From IMG/VR virus record IMGVR_UViG_3300001097_002273, positions 1 to 30,280 of that record: a DNA stretch of 30,280 nucleotides, one strand, 5' to 3'. Source of the stretch: a virus. This document shows, in pieces, positions 14,124-22,448 of the stretch. A program made the translations under genes and the position numbers. How positions within the stretch are numbered: the first letter of the stretch is position 1; the number at the start of each line of letters is the position of its first letter. Under the pieces are notes generated by a model that saw only the letters and a program-made list of their open reading frames with translations, was not told where the DNA came from and searched no databases.

Positions 14124-14149
14124 GCCTAGCGAAAGCTAGGCATTTTTTA
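14124..14149 (+). terminator. Intrinsic terminator after the capsid gene
   Basis: GCCTAGC and GCTAGGC form a perfect 7-bp stem with a GAAA tetraloop, followed by ATTTTTTAT. It closes the scaffold-capsid unit. Confidence 0.88.
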
Positions 14150-14227
14150 TCTATACAAAAATTTGGATAATGTCCTCTCCTTTTACACATTTGTTAGATA
14201 TGAATTAAATTTCCCTTAAATTCTTTA

Positions 14228-14235
14228 TATTTATA
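14228..14235 (+). promoter_or_regulatory. TATTTATA box in the leader of the PhoH-like gene
   Basis: The perfect core sits in CTTTATATTTATATGAG, 50 bases before the ATG at 14278. The leader (14150-14277) holds no further gene that I can support. A TCCTC...TTTACA pattern near 14172 weakly recalls one upstream of the scaffold gene. Confidence 0.4.
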
Positions 14236-14277
14236 TGAGACGTTCTTATATAATTTTAATTAACCAAAAAATGTTTT

Positions 14278-16038
14278 ATGGCAAGTAAACCTCACACTGA
14301 CGAAGTATATCGTCCCAAAAGAGTAGTAAAAAACCCAATTAATTTTAAAATTCAACTAAACGAAGAACAAAAAGAAGCAAAAGCCAAAATTTTAAACCAC
14401 ACTATTACCTTATTAGCGGGTCAAGCAGGTTCAGGAAAAACCTTATTAGCATGTAATATAGCCTTAGATGGTTTAATGAGAAGAGAATATAGTAAAGTTA
14501 TAATTACTCGTCCTACAGTCTCAAAAGAAGATATAGGTTTCCTCCCAGGAGATATGAGAGAAAAAATGGATCCATGGGTTCAACCCATATATCAAAATAT
14601 GTTTATCTTATATGACAAAGAAAAAGTTAAAAAACTTATACAAGATGAGCAAATAGAGATTGTACCTGTATCATTTATGAGAGGAAGGGCACAACCACTA
14701 ACATCTGTTATATACACTCCCGAAGGTAAGAAGTTAATGGGGGAAATATTAGTGGGTGATGAGGTTTTAGGGTCTGATGGTCAACCTATCAAAGTTACAC
14801 AAATTTTCCCTCAAGGAGAGAAAGATATATATAAAATCACCTTTTCTGACGGTTCATCTACTGAGTGTTGTGATGAACATTTGTGGGATGTAAAATTAAT
14901 CACCTCCAAAGGTTCTAAATATAAAACATTAGAATTAAAAGATTTTAAAGATGATTTGAAGTATAGGAATATTAGAAGAAAATACCAAATTCCCATAATA
15001 TCAAACCCAGTAAATTTTATTTCAAAAGAAACAACTATAGATCCCTATACCTTAGGGTGTTTGTTAGGTGATGGGTCTATTACTGGTGCTGTTACTCCTA
15101 CCTTTTCTACAAATGATATTGAAATTTTAGATTATTTTAAACTTCCAAATAATTATAATATAATTAAAAATAAAGGGGATAATTATGATTATAGATTAAG
15201 TTCCATAGATAGAAACAATATTTTAACATCCCAACTAGAAGAATTAAAATTATTAGGTACCAAATCCCACAATAAATTTATACCTGAACTTTATAAGTAT
15301 AATTCAATTGAAACCAGATTAGAAATCCTTAGGGGAATTTTAGATACTGATGGTGATATTGGTACCCACCCAAACAACACTTGTAGAATTAATTATAATT
15401 CCGTAAGTATTAATTTAATAGAGGATGTTATAGAAATAGTAAATTCTCTGGGGGGGATTACAACTTCCCCAAGAGTTTGTAGGAAAAAAGGAGAAATAAC
15501 CAAATGGAGGGATAAAGTTATAAGATGTAATTATGACTGTTATAGAATTAATATCACCCTCCCACCCAAACTCAATCCTTTTAAATTAATTAGAAAATCA
15601 ACCCAATATAAAAATACTACAAATCTTTATAGAACAATAGATAAGATAGAATTAACATCCAAAAAAGACACCCAATGTATATTAGTAGATTCTAAAGATC
15701 ACCTTTACCTAACTGATAATTTTATAGTTACTCATAATACATTCGTTGATTCACTCATCATAGTAGACGAAGCTCAAAACGTTACACACGAGCAAATGGA
15801 AATGATCGCCACCCGTATTGGAAAACATTCTAAAATGATTATATGCGGTGATACTTACCAAGTGGATTTAAAAAATAAATCTGAATCTGGGTTTAAATTT
15901 TTATACAATGCTGCCCGTAAAATAAAAAACATGGAGGCTATCACTCTATTAACCAATAATAGAGATGAAATTGTTCAAGATTTAATTAATTATTACAATG
16001 AGGCCTATGAAAAAACTAAAACAAATATTTATAAATAA
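14278..16038 (+). CDS. phoH: PhoH-like ATPase interrupted by an intein
   Basis: The extein is a PhoH-family P-loop ATPase of about 236 residues after splicing. Walker A is GQAGSGKT at 48-55, followed by VIITRPTVSKEDIGFLPGD, typical of PhoH. The intein is inserted between MRGR (residues 134-137) and TFVDSL (488-493), exactly at the conserved MRGRTF motif and just before Walker B (LIIVDEAQN, 493-501). The C-terminal extein continues with KMIICGDTYQVDL. PhoH-like proteins are common in marine T4-like phages; their role is unclear, with RNA metabolism or phosphate-stress helicase functions suggested. The ATG at 14278 was chosen over 14271, whose frame stops at once. Confidence 0.9.
   Translation: MASKPHTDEVYRPKRVVKNPINFKIQLNEEQKEAKAKILNHTITLLAGQAGSGKTLLACNIALDGLMRREYSKVIITRPTVSKEDIGFLPGDMREKMDPWVQPIYQNMFILYDKEKVKKLIQDEQIEIVPVSFMRGRAQPLTSVIYTPEGKKLMGEILVGDEVLGSDGQPIKVTQIFPQGEKDIYKITFSDGSSTECCDEHLWDVKLITSKGSKYKTLELKDFKDDLKYRNIRRKYQIPIISNPVNFISKETTIDPYTLGCLLGDGSITGAVTPTFSTNDIEILDYFKLPNNYNIIKNKGDNYDYRLSSIDRNNILTSQLEELKLLGTKSHNKFIPELYKYNSIETRLEILRGILDTDGDIGTHPNNTCRINYNSVSINLIEDVIEIVNSLGGITTSPRVCRKKGEITKWRDKVIRCNYDCYRINITLPPKLNPFKLIRKSTQYKNTTNLYRTIDKIELTSKKDTQCILVDSKDHLYLTDNFIVTHNTFVDSLIIVDEAQNVTHEQMEMIATRIGKHSKMIICGDTYQVDLKNKSESGFKFLYNAARKIKNMEAITLLTNNRDEIVQDLINYYNEAYEKTKTNIYK
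14689..15738 (+). mobile_element. Class 3-type intein with LAGLIDADG homing endonuclease
   Basis: Residues 138-487 of the PhoH ORF, 350 residues long. It begins with Ala138 (AQPLTSVIYTPEG) rather than Cys or Ser and ends VTHN with Thr488 as the +1 extein residue. The Trp-Cys-Thr signature of class 3 inteins is visible: Trp203 in ECCDEHLW, Cys467 in TQCILVDS and Thr485 in VTHN. Two dodecapeptide motifs, LGCLLGDGS (259-267) and LRGILDTDGD (351-360), mark a LAGLIDADG endonuclease with both acidic residues intact. It is therefore probably active in splicing and homing, although activity cannot be proved from sequence. The frame is uninterrupted. Confidence 0.92.
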
Positions 16039-16045
16039 ACATTAA

Positions 16046-16447
16046 ATGCCCGCTGGAAAATATTCTTTTATAATAGAACAAGGATCAACTACTAATTTTG
16101 AACTCATATACAGAGATTCAGAAAATCAACCCGTAGATCTTACATCATATAGAGCAAGGATGCAAATCAAACCTTCAGTAGACTCAGATGAAGTATATTT
16201 AACCTTATCCTCTAGTCTACAATCAGATGGAACGGGTTTAAACCTTAGCGGATCAACAGGCCTTAACCCCCCAGAGTCTGGTTCCATAGGTATTTTTATT
16301 TCATATTTAACTTCATCAGAATTAAATTTTACTCAAGGGTATTATGATCTAGAAATAGCATCAGGTGTTGGGGAGAATACAATAGTAACAAGGATTTTAG
16401 AAGGTGTAATACAGTTGTCTAAAAATATTACTACAGGAACCTTTTAA
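16046..16447 (+). CDS. Small beta-rich tail/baseplate structural protein
   Basis: This is a 133-residue protein beginning MPAGKYSFIIEQGSTTNFEL and continuing YRDSENQPVDLTSYRARMQIK. This start resembles the beta-sandwich N-terminal module found in many phage baseplate or tail proteins (BppU N-terminal-like), which usually attach fibres or baseplate parts. The rest is beta-rich and polar. It overlaps the next fibre gene by one base (TAATG), supporting joint expression with fibre parts. The specific function is not established. Confidence 0.6.
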   Translation: MPAGKYSFIIEQGSTTNFELIYRDSENQPVDLTSYRARMQIKPSVDSDEVYLTLSSSLQSDGTGLNLSGSTGLNPPESGSIGIFISYLTSSELNFTQGYYDLEIASGVGENTIVTRILEGVIQLSKNITTGTF

Positions 16448-17145
16448 TGGCAAATAATGTAACAATAAAACCCCACACAAACCAGGTTAAAGCCCAAGGT
16501 TTAAATAGATATATTACAGTCACTAATAATACGACTGGTACTAGTGTCAATTTAACCCAAACCAACCTAGAAGTAATTCAAATCACCTCACCCGGTCCCT
16601 CAGGTTTATCTGGTACTAGTGGTACTTCGGGTACTAGTGGGGTAAGTGGAGCATATATTACGGGTTCAAATATAGAAGGTGGTATACCCTTAACTGTAGC
16701 AGGTTCAGATGAATTAAGTGTTCAAACTAATTTAACATTTGATGGTGAAGTGTTAAATGTTTTAGGGGATGTTTTTGTGAGAGGTACATTAAATGCTTCA
16801 ACAAAAAATTTTAAAATAGATCATCCAACCCTTCCTGAATATTATTTAATTCACTCCTCTCTTGAAGGACCCGAAAGGGGAATGTATCTTAGAGGTAAAT
16901 TAGAAACAATTAATACTATTATTCTTCCTGATTATTGGGAAAAACTAACTAAAGTAGAGGATATTACGGTACAACTAACATCTATAGGAGAACCATCCCA
17001 ACATTATGTAAAATCTATAAATGGGAGGGAAATAGTAATAGGTTCTAACTACAATAAAATCCATTGTTTTTATATAATAAATGCACAACGATACAATGAA
17101 GGAGAATTTAATTTATTAGAACCTAAAAATTCTAAACTTTTATAA
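16447..17145 (+). CDS. Fibre-type structural protein with a short collagen-like repeat
   Basis: This is a 232-residue protein. Residues 53-68 are a Gly-Thr-Ser collagen-like stretch (GLSGTSGTSGTSGVSG). After it comes SVQTNLTFDGEVLNVLGDVF, which closely resembles NLTFDGNTLNILGSI in the 671-residue fibre (22449-24464), so the two share a module. The C-terminal 100 residues (FKIDHPTLPEYYLIHSSLEG...) look like a distinct globular domain, with EYYLIHSSLEGPERGMYLRG resembling the C-terminal heads of some phage fibre-like proteins. It is likely a virion fibre or decoration protein. Confidence 0.65.
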   Translation: MANNVTIKPHTNQVKAQGLNRYITVTNNTTGTSVNLTQTNLEVIQITSPGPSGLSGTSGTSGTSGVSGAYITGSNIEGGIPLTVAGSDELSVQTNLTFDGEVLNVLGDVFVRGTLNASTKNFKIDHPTLPEYYLIHSSLEGPERGMYLRGKLETINTIILPDYWEKLTKVEDITVQLTSIGEPSQHYVKSINGREIVIGSNYNKIHCFYIINAQRYNEGEFNLLEPKNSKLL

Positions 17146-17147
17146 CA

Positions 17148-17155
17148 TATTTATA
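17148..17155 (+). promoter_or_regulatory. TATTTATA box before the gp13-like gene
   Basis: The perfect core sits in the 20-base gap, 18 bases before the ATG at 17166. Confidence 0.4.
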
Positions 17156-17165
17156 TCAAAACATT

Positions 17166-18317
17166 ATGCCTCAAACCCCAATAATATGGACCGGAAATTC
17201 AATATTCACCCCAGGACAAACTCCTTTTGGGTTTTATGATTATGATTCAAATTTCCAAACAGATGCTGATAAAGTATCAAACTTCTGTGCTGTTCGTATA
17301 GGCTACCCCACAGTAGATGTTGAAATGGGTAGTGGTTCGTTTTATGCTTGTTTTGAAGAAGCTATTACAACCTATGGTAATGAACTTTACTTATATCAAA
17401 TTCGAAATAATTTTTTAAATTTAGAAGCCTCAAATACAGGCTCATCCCTAAATCAATCTGTTATTCAACCTAATTTAGGTAATATTGTTCGTTTAGCAGA
17501 AGATTATGGATCTGAAGCAGGATCAGGGGGAAATGTAACATGGTATTCAGGTTCAATACCTCTATCCCAATCAGTTCAAGAATATAATATGGATGCCTGG
17601 GCTAAATCTAAAGGTATAACAGGTTCCATTGAGTTAAAACAAATATTTTATGAAAACTCACCAGCAATTGTTAGGTATTTTGATCCTTATGCTGGTACAG
17701 GATATGGTTCTCAACAACTATTAGATACATTTGGATTTGGAAATTTTTCACCTGCATCTAGTTTCATGTTAATGCCTATATATTACGATATATCTGTAAT
17801 ACAGGCCATTGAGATGAATGATACAGTAAGAAAATCAGCATTTTCATTTGAACTTTTAAATAACAATTTAAGAATTTTCCCAATCCCAAATAGAAGTGGT
17901 CAATTATTCTTTAAATATATTAAAGTTAATGAAAGAAATGCTCCAACATCCTCAAAACACCCCGGAAATAATCTAGTAACAGATATATCAAATGTTCCTT
18001 ATGAAAATCCCACATATGCTTATATAAATGCACCTGGAAGATATTGGATATTTGAATATACCTTAGCATTGGCTAAGGAATTATTAGGATATATTAGGGG
18101 GAAATATTCTACCATCCCAATACCAGGGGCAGAAGTATCTCTTAATCAATCCGACCTACTATCATCATCATCAACCTCAACATTAGCATTAATTGAAAAG
18201 TTAAGAACTGATTTAGATGAAAGTTCAAGAAAAATGCAACTTTTACGCAGAGCTGAAGAAGCAGATGCCATGAAAACTACATTAGACCAAGTTCCATTAC
18301 CAATATTTATAGCATAA
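17166..18317 (+). CDS. Probable neck protein (gp13-like)
   Basis: This is a 383-residue protein. Features include TPFGFYDYDSNFQTDADKV near the N-terminus, VRIGYPTVDVEMGSGSFYACFEEAITTYG (split: residues about 43-71), a central domain binding-type region with many aromatic residues, and a C-terminal IPIPGAEVSLNQSDLL followed by a long helix ending LDQVPLPIF. This arrangement matches the neck protein found before gp14 in marine T4-like phages. The following genes look like gp14 and gp15, giving the T4 order 13-14-15. The neck seals the filled head and joins it to the tail. Length exceeds T4 gp13 (309), so the assignment is moderate. Confidence 0.55.
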   Translation: MPQTPIIWTGNSIFTPGQTPFGFYDYDSNFQTDADKVSNFCAVRIGYPTVDVEMGSGSFYACFEEAITTYGNELYLYQIRNNFLNLEASNTGSSLNQSVIQPNLGNIVRLAEDYGSEAGSGGNVTWYSGSIPLSQSVQEYNMDAWAKSKGITGSIELKQIFYENSPAIVRYFDPYAGTGYGSQQLLDTFGFGNFSPASSFMLMPIYYDISVIQAIEMNDTVRKSAFSFELLNNNLRIFPIPNRSGQLFFKYIKVNERNAPTSSKHPGNNLVTDISNVPYENPTYAYINAPGRYWIFEYTLALAKELLGYIRGKYSTIPIPGAEVSLNQSDLLSSSSTSTLALIEKLRTDLDESSRKMQLLRRAEEADAMKTTLDQVPLPIFIA

Positions 18318-18320
18318 TAT

Positions 18321-18812
18321 ATGTCACTATACGGAAGAAGTAAAGATATAGCATTATTTCAAGGTTTAAATACCGAACTATTGCACAGAATTATCGAACA
18401 GCAGGTGGGGTACTACAAGGTAAAACTCGATAATACTCCCTCTAATATGTACGGTGAGGCTCAAAATAAGTCATTTATAGGCCCTGTTTTACTTAAATGT
18501 CTTCTTGAAAGAGGAGACCAGACTTCCACAAACGATAATTTTGGTGTTGATAGAAATAGAACATTAACTGCTCGCTTTTTAAGAAATGATTTAGTATCAA
18601 CTGGAATTGTGCCTGAAATTGGAGATGTACTTTTATGGAATGAGGATTATTATGAAGTAGATAATTTAGTAGAAAATCAATTAATAGTAGGTAAAGACCC
18701 ATCATACCCATATAGTGATACAGTGGATAATTTTGGTTCTAGTTTATCAATTATAGTACAATGCCATTACACAAGACCAGAAAAGGTTGGAATTAAAGAA
18801 CAAAGATTATAA
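18321..18812 (+). CDS. Probable neck/head-completion protein (gp14-like)
   Basis: This is a 163-residue protein. The N-terminal YGRSKDIALFQGLNTELLHRIIEQQVGYYKV (split: residues 4-34) and the later PEIGDVLLWNEDYYEVDNLVE resemble the gp14 pattern of an N-terminal helix and a GDL-x-F/Y-x...FEI-x-x-VE strand pair. It is shorter than T4 gp14 (256). It lies between the gp13-like and gp15-like genes and overlaps the latter by one base (TAATG), supporting a neck-assembly role. The assignment is by pattern and order. Confidence 0.5.
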   Translation: MSLYGRSKDIALFQGLNTELLHRIIEQQVGYYKVKLDNTPSNMYGEAQNKSFIGPVLLKCLLERGDQTSTNDNFGVDRNRTLTARFLRNDLVSTGIVPEIGDVLLWNEDYYEVDNLVENQLIVGKDPSYPYSDTVDNFGSSLSIIVQCHYTRPEKVGIKEQRL

Positions 18813-19690
18813 TGGATTTTAAACCAAGACCATACACAAAACGAGAGTTCTTATCTAAAATTAAGGAACCCTACGTTAACCCAGAAACTAAGGAAATATC
18901 TAATCCTTCACCACCTTTATCTTCTATTGAAGTTAAACCTGGTCAACCTGAATTTAATAGAGCTGAACAAGTATCAATGAAAGATGATACAAATCACAAA
19001 GTTATTTCAATTGGTTTAGAGGATATAGATAATGCTATAATGTATTATTTGAAGGATGTTATAAAACCTACAGTAATGCAAAATAATAAACAAATTGAAG
19101 TCCCAGTAATATATGGATCTCCAGAAAGGTGGAAATCAATGCAAGCTGATGGATTTTATAGAGATAAAAATGGTAAAACCATGATACCTCTTATTATGTT
19201 TAAAAGAGATAGTTTTACTAAAAATAATACATTAGGAAATAAATTAGATGGTAATAGGGTAAATAATGTAGAGTATTTTGAAACACAATATTCAAGACGC
19301 AATATATATGATAATTTCTCATTATTAAGAGGACAAAAACCCCAAAAAGAATATATACTTGGAATAATTCCTGACTATATAGACATAACATATAGCTTAT
19401 CTATTTATACAGATTTTACAATACAAAATAATAAATTAGTTGAAGCTATAGAATTTGCAGCTAATTCATATTGGGGTGATCCTGAAAGATTTATGTTTAG
19501 AACAAATATAGATACATTCTCTACTCCAGTATTACTTGAAAATAATTCAGATAGAGCTAATAAAACAGATATAACATTACTTGTTAAAGGATACATAATT
19601 CCTTCAGGAATAAATGCCGCTATGGCTGGTCCTAATCCTAAATCCTATAATGTTACTAAAACAATATTTAAAGAAACAGTAAAAACTTAA
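18812..19690 (+). CDS. 15: Tail terminator / proximal sheath stabiliser (gp15-like)
   Basis: This is a 292-residue protein; T4 gp15 (272) caps the tail tube and sheath and connects to the neck. Matching blocks in order are VPVIYGSPERWKSM (T4 VPITYASKEHF), MIPLIMFKRDSF (ILPRINLHLVDF), IDITYSLSIYTDF (KMIYELSIFTRY), KLVEAIEFAANSYW (the QIVEQILPYFQP helix) and ITLLVKGYIIPSG (LTFEVNGWMYPP). The order and spacing of blocks agree well. Residues 1-60 are a polar extension. It follows the gp14-like gene with a one-base overlap. Confidence 0.68.
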   Translation: MDFKPRPYTKREFLSKIKEPYVNPETKEISNPSPPLSSIEVKPGQPEFNRAEQVSMKDDTNHKVISIGLEDIDNAIMYYLKDVIKPTVMQNNKQIEVPVIYGSPERWKSMQADGFYRDKNGKTMIPLIMFKRDSFTKNNTLGNKLDGNRVNNVEYFETQYSRRNIYDNFSLLRGQKPQKEYILGIIPDYIDITYSLSIYTDFTIQNNKLVEAIEFAANSYWGDPERFMFRTNIDTFSTPVLLENNSDRANKTDITLLVKGYIIPSGINAAMAGPNPKSYNVTKTIFKETVKT

Positions 19691-19693
19691 AAG

Positions 19694-20080
19694 ATGGCAA
19701 CAATAAGCACAGCAGGCATAGCAAGTGGTAGTTTAATTTATCCTGAACACGTTTTAAGGTCAATAGAAGCCTTAAATGGATCTTCTGGACCTTATGACAT
19801 CACAATATCAGGATCTTTATCTATATCAGGTAGTATAAAAATTAATTCAGGCAGCACCTTACCTATCCCAAATCCTAATACATACCTTTCATACAATACA
19901 TCTTCAGGTGATATTTATTTCACTACTGCTTCCCTTACATTTCCAACTTTAAAGTTAAAAGATTTAGATGTTTTACCAGGCTCGGGTCCTTTAAAAGGAA
20001 CATTAGCTATGAAAGGTTCAGATTTAGCTTATCATGATGGAAATACTTGGAAGAAAATTTTAACAGGAAGTTTTGACTAG
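19694..20080 (+). CDS. Short fibre-type protein, paralogue of the large fibre N-terminus
   Basis: This is a 128-residue protein. Its first 30 residues, ATISTAGIASGSLIYPEHVLRS, are clearly related to TTISTSGIASGSVIKSEHLQR in the 671-residue fibre at 22449. Strand-turn repeats SGSLSISGS follow, and the C-terminus, LAYHDGNTWKKILTGSF, resembles the closing strand of phage tail proteins. It probably uses the shared N-terminus to attach to the same tail position, as a short fibre, adaptor or trimer cap. It precedes the glycosyltransferase gene. Confidence 0.65.
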   Translation: MATISTAGIASGSLIYPEHVLRSIEALNGSSGPYDITISGSLSISGSIKINSGSTLPIPNPNTYLSYNTSSGDIYFTTASLTFPTLKLKDLDVLPGSGPLKGTLAMKGSDLAYHDGNTWKKILTGSFD

Positions 20081-20107
20081 ATAAAAAATTTATGTATATT
20101 AAAGGTT

Positions 20108-22405
20108 ATGAAAATATTAGTATCAACAAGTTTAATAGGTACAACAGGATATGCTAACCATGCACAATCCTTTTTTACTGCTTTAGATAAATTAACACCT
20201 ATTAAGGTAAGAAATTTTACTATTGGCAAGTCCTGGAATTGGCCTAATATAGAACCTCATAATGGTGAACCCTATATAACTCCCCAAATAAAATCAATGC
20301 TTCACCAACAAACATTGTGGGAAGCAGACGGTAGTCGAAGAGATTACCCAATATATAATTCTAATAGTTTTACCCCTGAAATTAATATTGTTCTAAACGA
20401 ACACAACCACCACTACTTTTACGATTCATATAAAGGATACAAAATAGCATACAATGTATGGGAATCCACTTTATATTCAGATGAATATTTCGAACAGCTA
20501 AAAACATTTGACGAATTATGGGTACCCACAGAGTGGCAAAAAGATATATCAATAAAACAAGGCTACCCACATAATAAAATATTTGTAATACCCGAAGGTG
20601 TAGATGGTAATATATTTAAACCAAAGCTAAATTTACCCAAGAGAGATAAGTTTATATTTGTTGTTGTAGGTAGGTGGGATTATAGAAAAGGCATTAAAGA
20701 AAGTATTGAAGGGTTTTTAAAAGCATTTCCCACAAACCCTAATGTAGAACTACACATATCTGTCGAAAACCCATACTCAGTGGATGGTATGTTCTCAACA
20801 AAGGAACGTTTAAAACATTATGGTTTAGAGGATGATAGAATTAAAATCTTAAAATTTCTCAATAGAGAAGATTATATAAAACTATTACAAGAAAGTCATG
20901 TATTTTTATCCTGTGCTCGTGCTGAGGGATGGAATTTACCCTTAATAGAAGCATTAGCTTGTGGTATACCCTCTATATACACTAAATGTAGTGGACAATT
21001 AGAATATACTAAAGGTAAAGGATTAGCAGTAAAAATACTTGGGGAAGAACCAGCCACAAATGGGGAAGGACTTACATTCGAACACAATATCCCAGGTAAT
21101 TTCTATACCCCCGATCTAGATAATTTAATTAATGTAATCCAAGATGCTTACAATAATTGGGATATTTGGAAAAAATGGCATATAGCACGTTCTGTCGAGA
21201 TTCGTAAGGAATATTCATGGAAAAATCAATCCAAAATAGCATATAAAAGGTTACAACAAATAAAAATACAACCAAACCCTTCTATGGCTAAATTAGATGT
21301 ACATTTTGCAGATGGTCCATTTGTTACATTACAAAATGCAACTGATGATCATTTTATAGAGTTTATAAAAGATGGTGAAGTGGAATTTTCAACTAAGTTA
21401 GAAAATAACCAATGGTCTAAAACATATCATAAGTATTTTATAGATTGGGAAATTAACTTAAAAGATAAACAAGGTAATCTAGTAGATTCTTATAGATATA
21501 ATGCTACAGGTAAACGTGTATATATAGCTTTAGGTTCAAAAGCATTAGGAGATACACTAGCATGGTTTCCTTATGTTTTAGAATTTCAAAATAAACACAA
21601 ATGTAAAGTTATAGTATCAACTTTTTGGAATAAATTTTTTGAAGGACAATACCCTGAACTTGAATTTGTTTCTCCTGGCTCTAAAGCAAATAATATTTAC
21701 GCTATGTACGAATTAGGGTGGTATTATAAGGACGATAAAGTTGATTATTTTAAACAACCTACAGATCCCAAAACCCTTACATTACAACAAACTGCAACTA
21801 ATATATTAGGTTTAGAGTATAAAGAAATTATACCATCAATAAATATTCCTATTAAAAAACGCCCATGGAAAGAAAAATATATATGCTTTTCACCACACGC
21901 TTCAGCATCAGCCAAATATTGGCATAACGAAGCTGGATGGCAAACTGTAATTAATTATGTTAATAATGTATTAGGTTTCAAGATGGTAATGATATCAAAG
22001 GAGCTATACGATAGTGAATGGGAAACAAATAAATTGCCCCAAAATATAAAATTTGAAGGAATAGTTGACGCCACCGGAGATCACCCCATAGAAGATATTA
22101 TGAATATCATTAACCATTCAGAAATGTATATTGGAGTTTCAAGCGGATTATCTTGGTTATCTTGGGCTCTTCATAAGCCTGTAGTGATGATATCGGGATT
22201 TAGTTCATCTTGGACAGAATTTAAAACAAAAATGCAACGAATTATAAATAAAGATGTATGTAATTCATGTTTTAATAACTCCAAATTAGATGCTGGAGAT
22301 TGGGATTGGTGCCCTAATCATAAAGATACTCCAAGACAATTTGAATGCACTAAAAAGATAACTCCAGAACAAGTCATAGAAGGCATTACTCGTATTCTTA
22401 TGTAA
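20108..22405 (+). CDS. Double glycosyltransferase: GT4 fused to a TibC/Aah-like O-heptosyltransferase
   Basis: This is a 765-residue two-domain enzyme. Residues 1 to about 390 are a GT-B/GT4-type glycosyltransferase, with an N-terminal STSLIGTTGYANHAQ, VVVGRWDYRKG and the donor-binding SCARAEGWNLPLIEALACG motif. Residues about 395-765 match bacterial autotransporter heptosyltransferases (BAHT: TibC, Aah; GT9-related): the HFADGPFV strand module, ALGSKALGDTLAWFPYV, FSPHASASAKYWH, GVSSGLSWLSWAL and a C-terminal cysteine cluster, C718-x2-C721-x13-C735-x11-C747, which in TibC holds an iron ion. BAHT enzymes O-glycosylate serines on repetitive strand-loop-strand surfaces. Lying among Ser/Thr-rich fibre genes, this enzyme probably glycosylates virion fibres; the sugars and targets are unknown. 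It is cytosolic. Confidence 0.85.
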   Translation: MKILVSTSLIGTTGYANHAQSFFTALDKLTPIKVRNFTIGKSWNWPNIEPHNGEPYITPQIKSMLHQQTLWEADGSRRDYPIYNSNSFTPEINIVLNEHNHHYFYDSYKGYKIAYNVWESTLYSDEYFEQLKTFDELWVPTEWQKDISIKQGYPHNKIFVIPEGVDGNIFKPKLNLPKRDKFIFVVVGRWDYRKGIKESIEGFLKAFPTNPNVELHISVENPYSVDGMFSTKERLKHYGLEDDRIKILKFLNREDYIKLLQESHVFLSCARAEGWNLPLIEALACGIPSIYTKCSGQLEYTKGKGLAVKILGEEPATNGEGLTFEHNIPGNFYTPDLDNLINVIQDAYNNWDIWKKWHIARSVEIRKEYSWKNQSKIAYKRLQQIKIQPNPSMAKLDVHFADGPFVTLQNATDDHFIEFIKDGEVEFSTKLENNQWSKTYHKYFIDWEINLKDKQGNLVDSYRYNATGKRVYIALGSKALGDTLAWFPYVLEFQNKHKCKVIVSTFWNKFFEGQYPELEFVSPGSKANNIYAMYELGWYYKDDKVDYFKQPTDPKTLTLQQTATNILGLEYKEIIPSINIPIKKRPWKEKYICFSPHASASAKYWHNEAGWQTVINYVNNVLGFKMVMISKELYDSEWETNKLPQNIKFEGIVDATGDHPIEDIMNIINHSEMYIGVSSGLSWLSWALHKPVVMISGFSSSWTEFKTKMQRIINKDVCNSCFNNSKLDAGDWDWCPNHKDTPRQFECTKKITPEQVIEGITRILM

Positions 22406-22413
22406 TATTTATT
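22406..22413 (+). promoter_or_regulatory. TATTTATT box before the large fibre gene
   Basis: TAATATTTATT follows the glycosyltransferase stop, 43 bases before the ATG at 22449. An AGGG-AACAA-CCCT mini-hairpin lies just downstream. Confidence 0.4.
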
Positions 22414-22448
22414 AGGGAACAACCCTTGGCAAATCGAAATCATAATAA

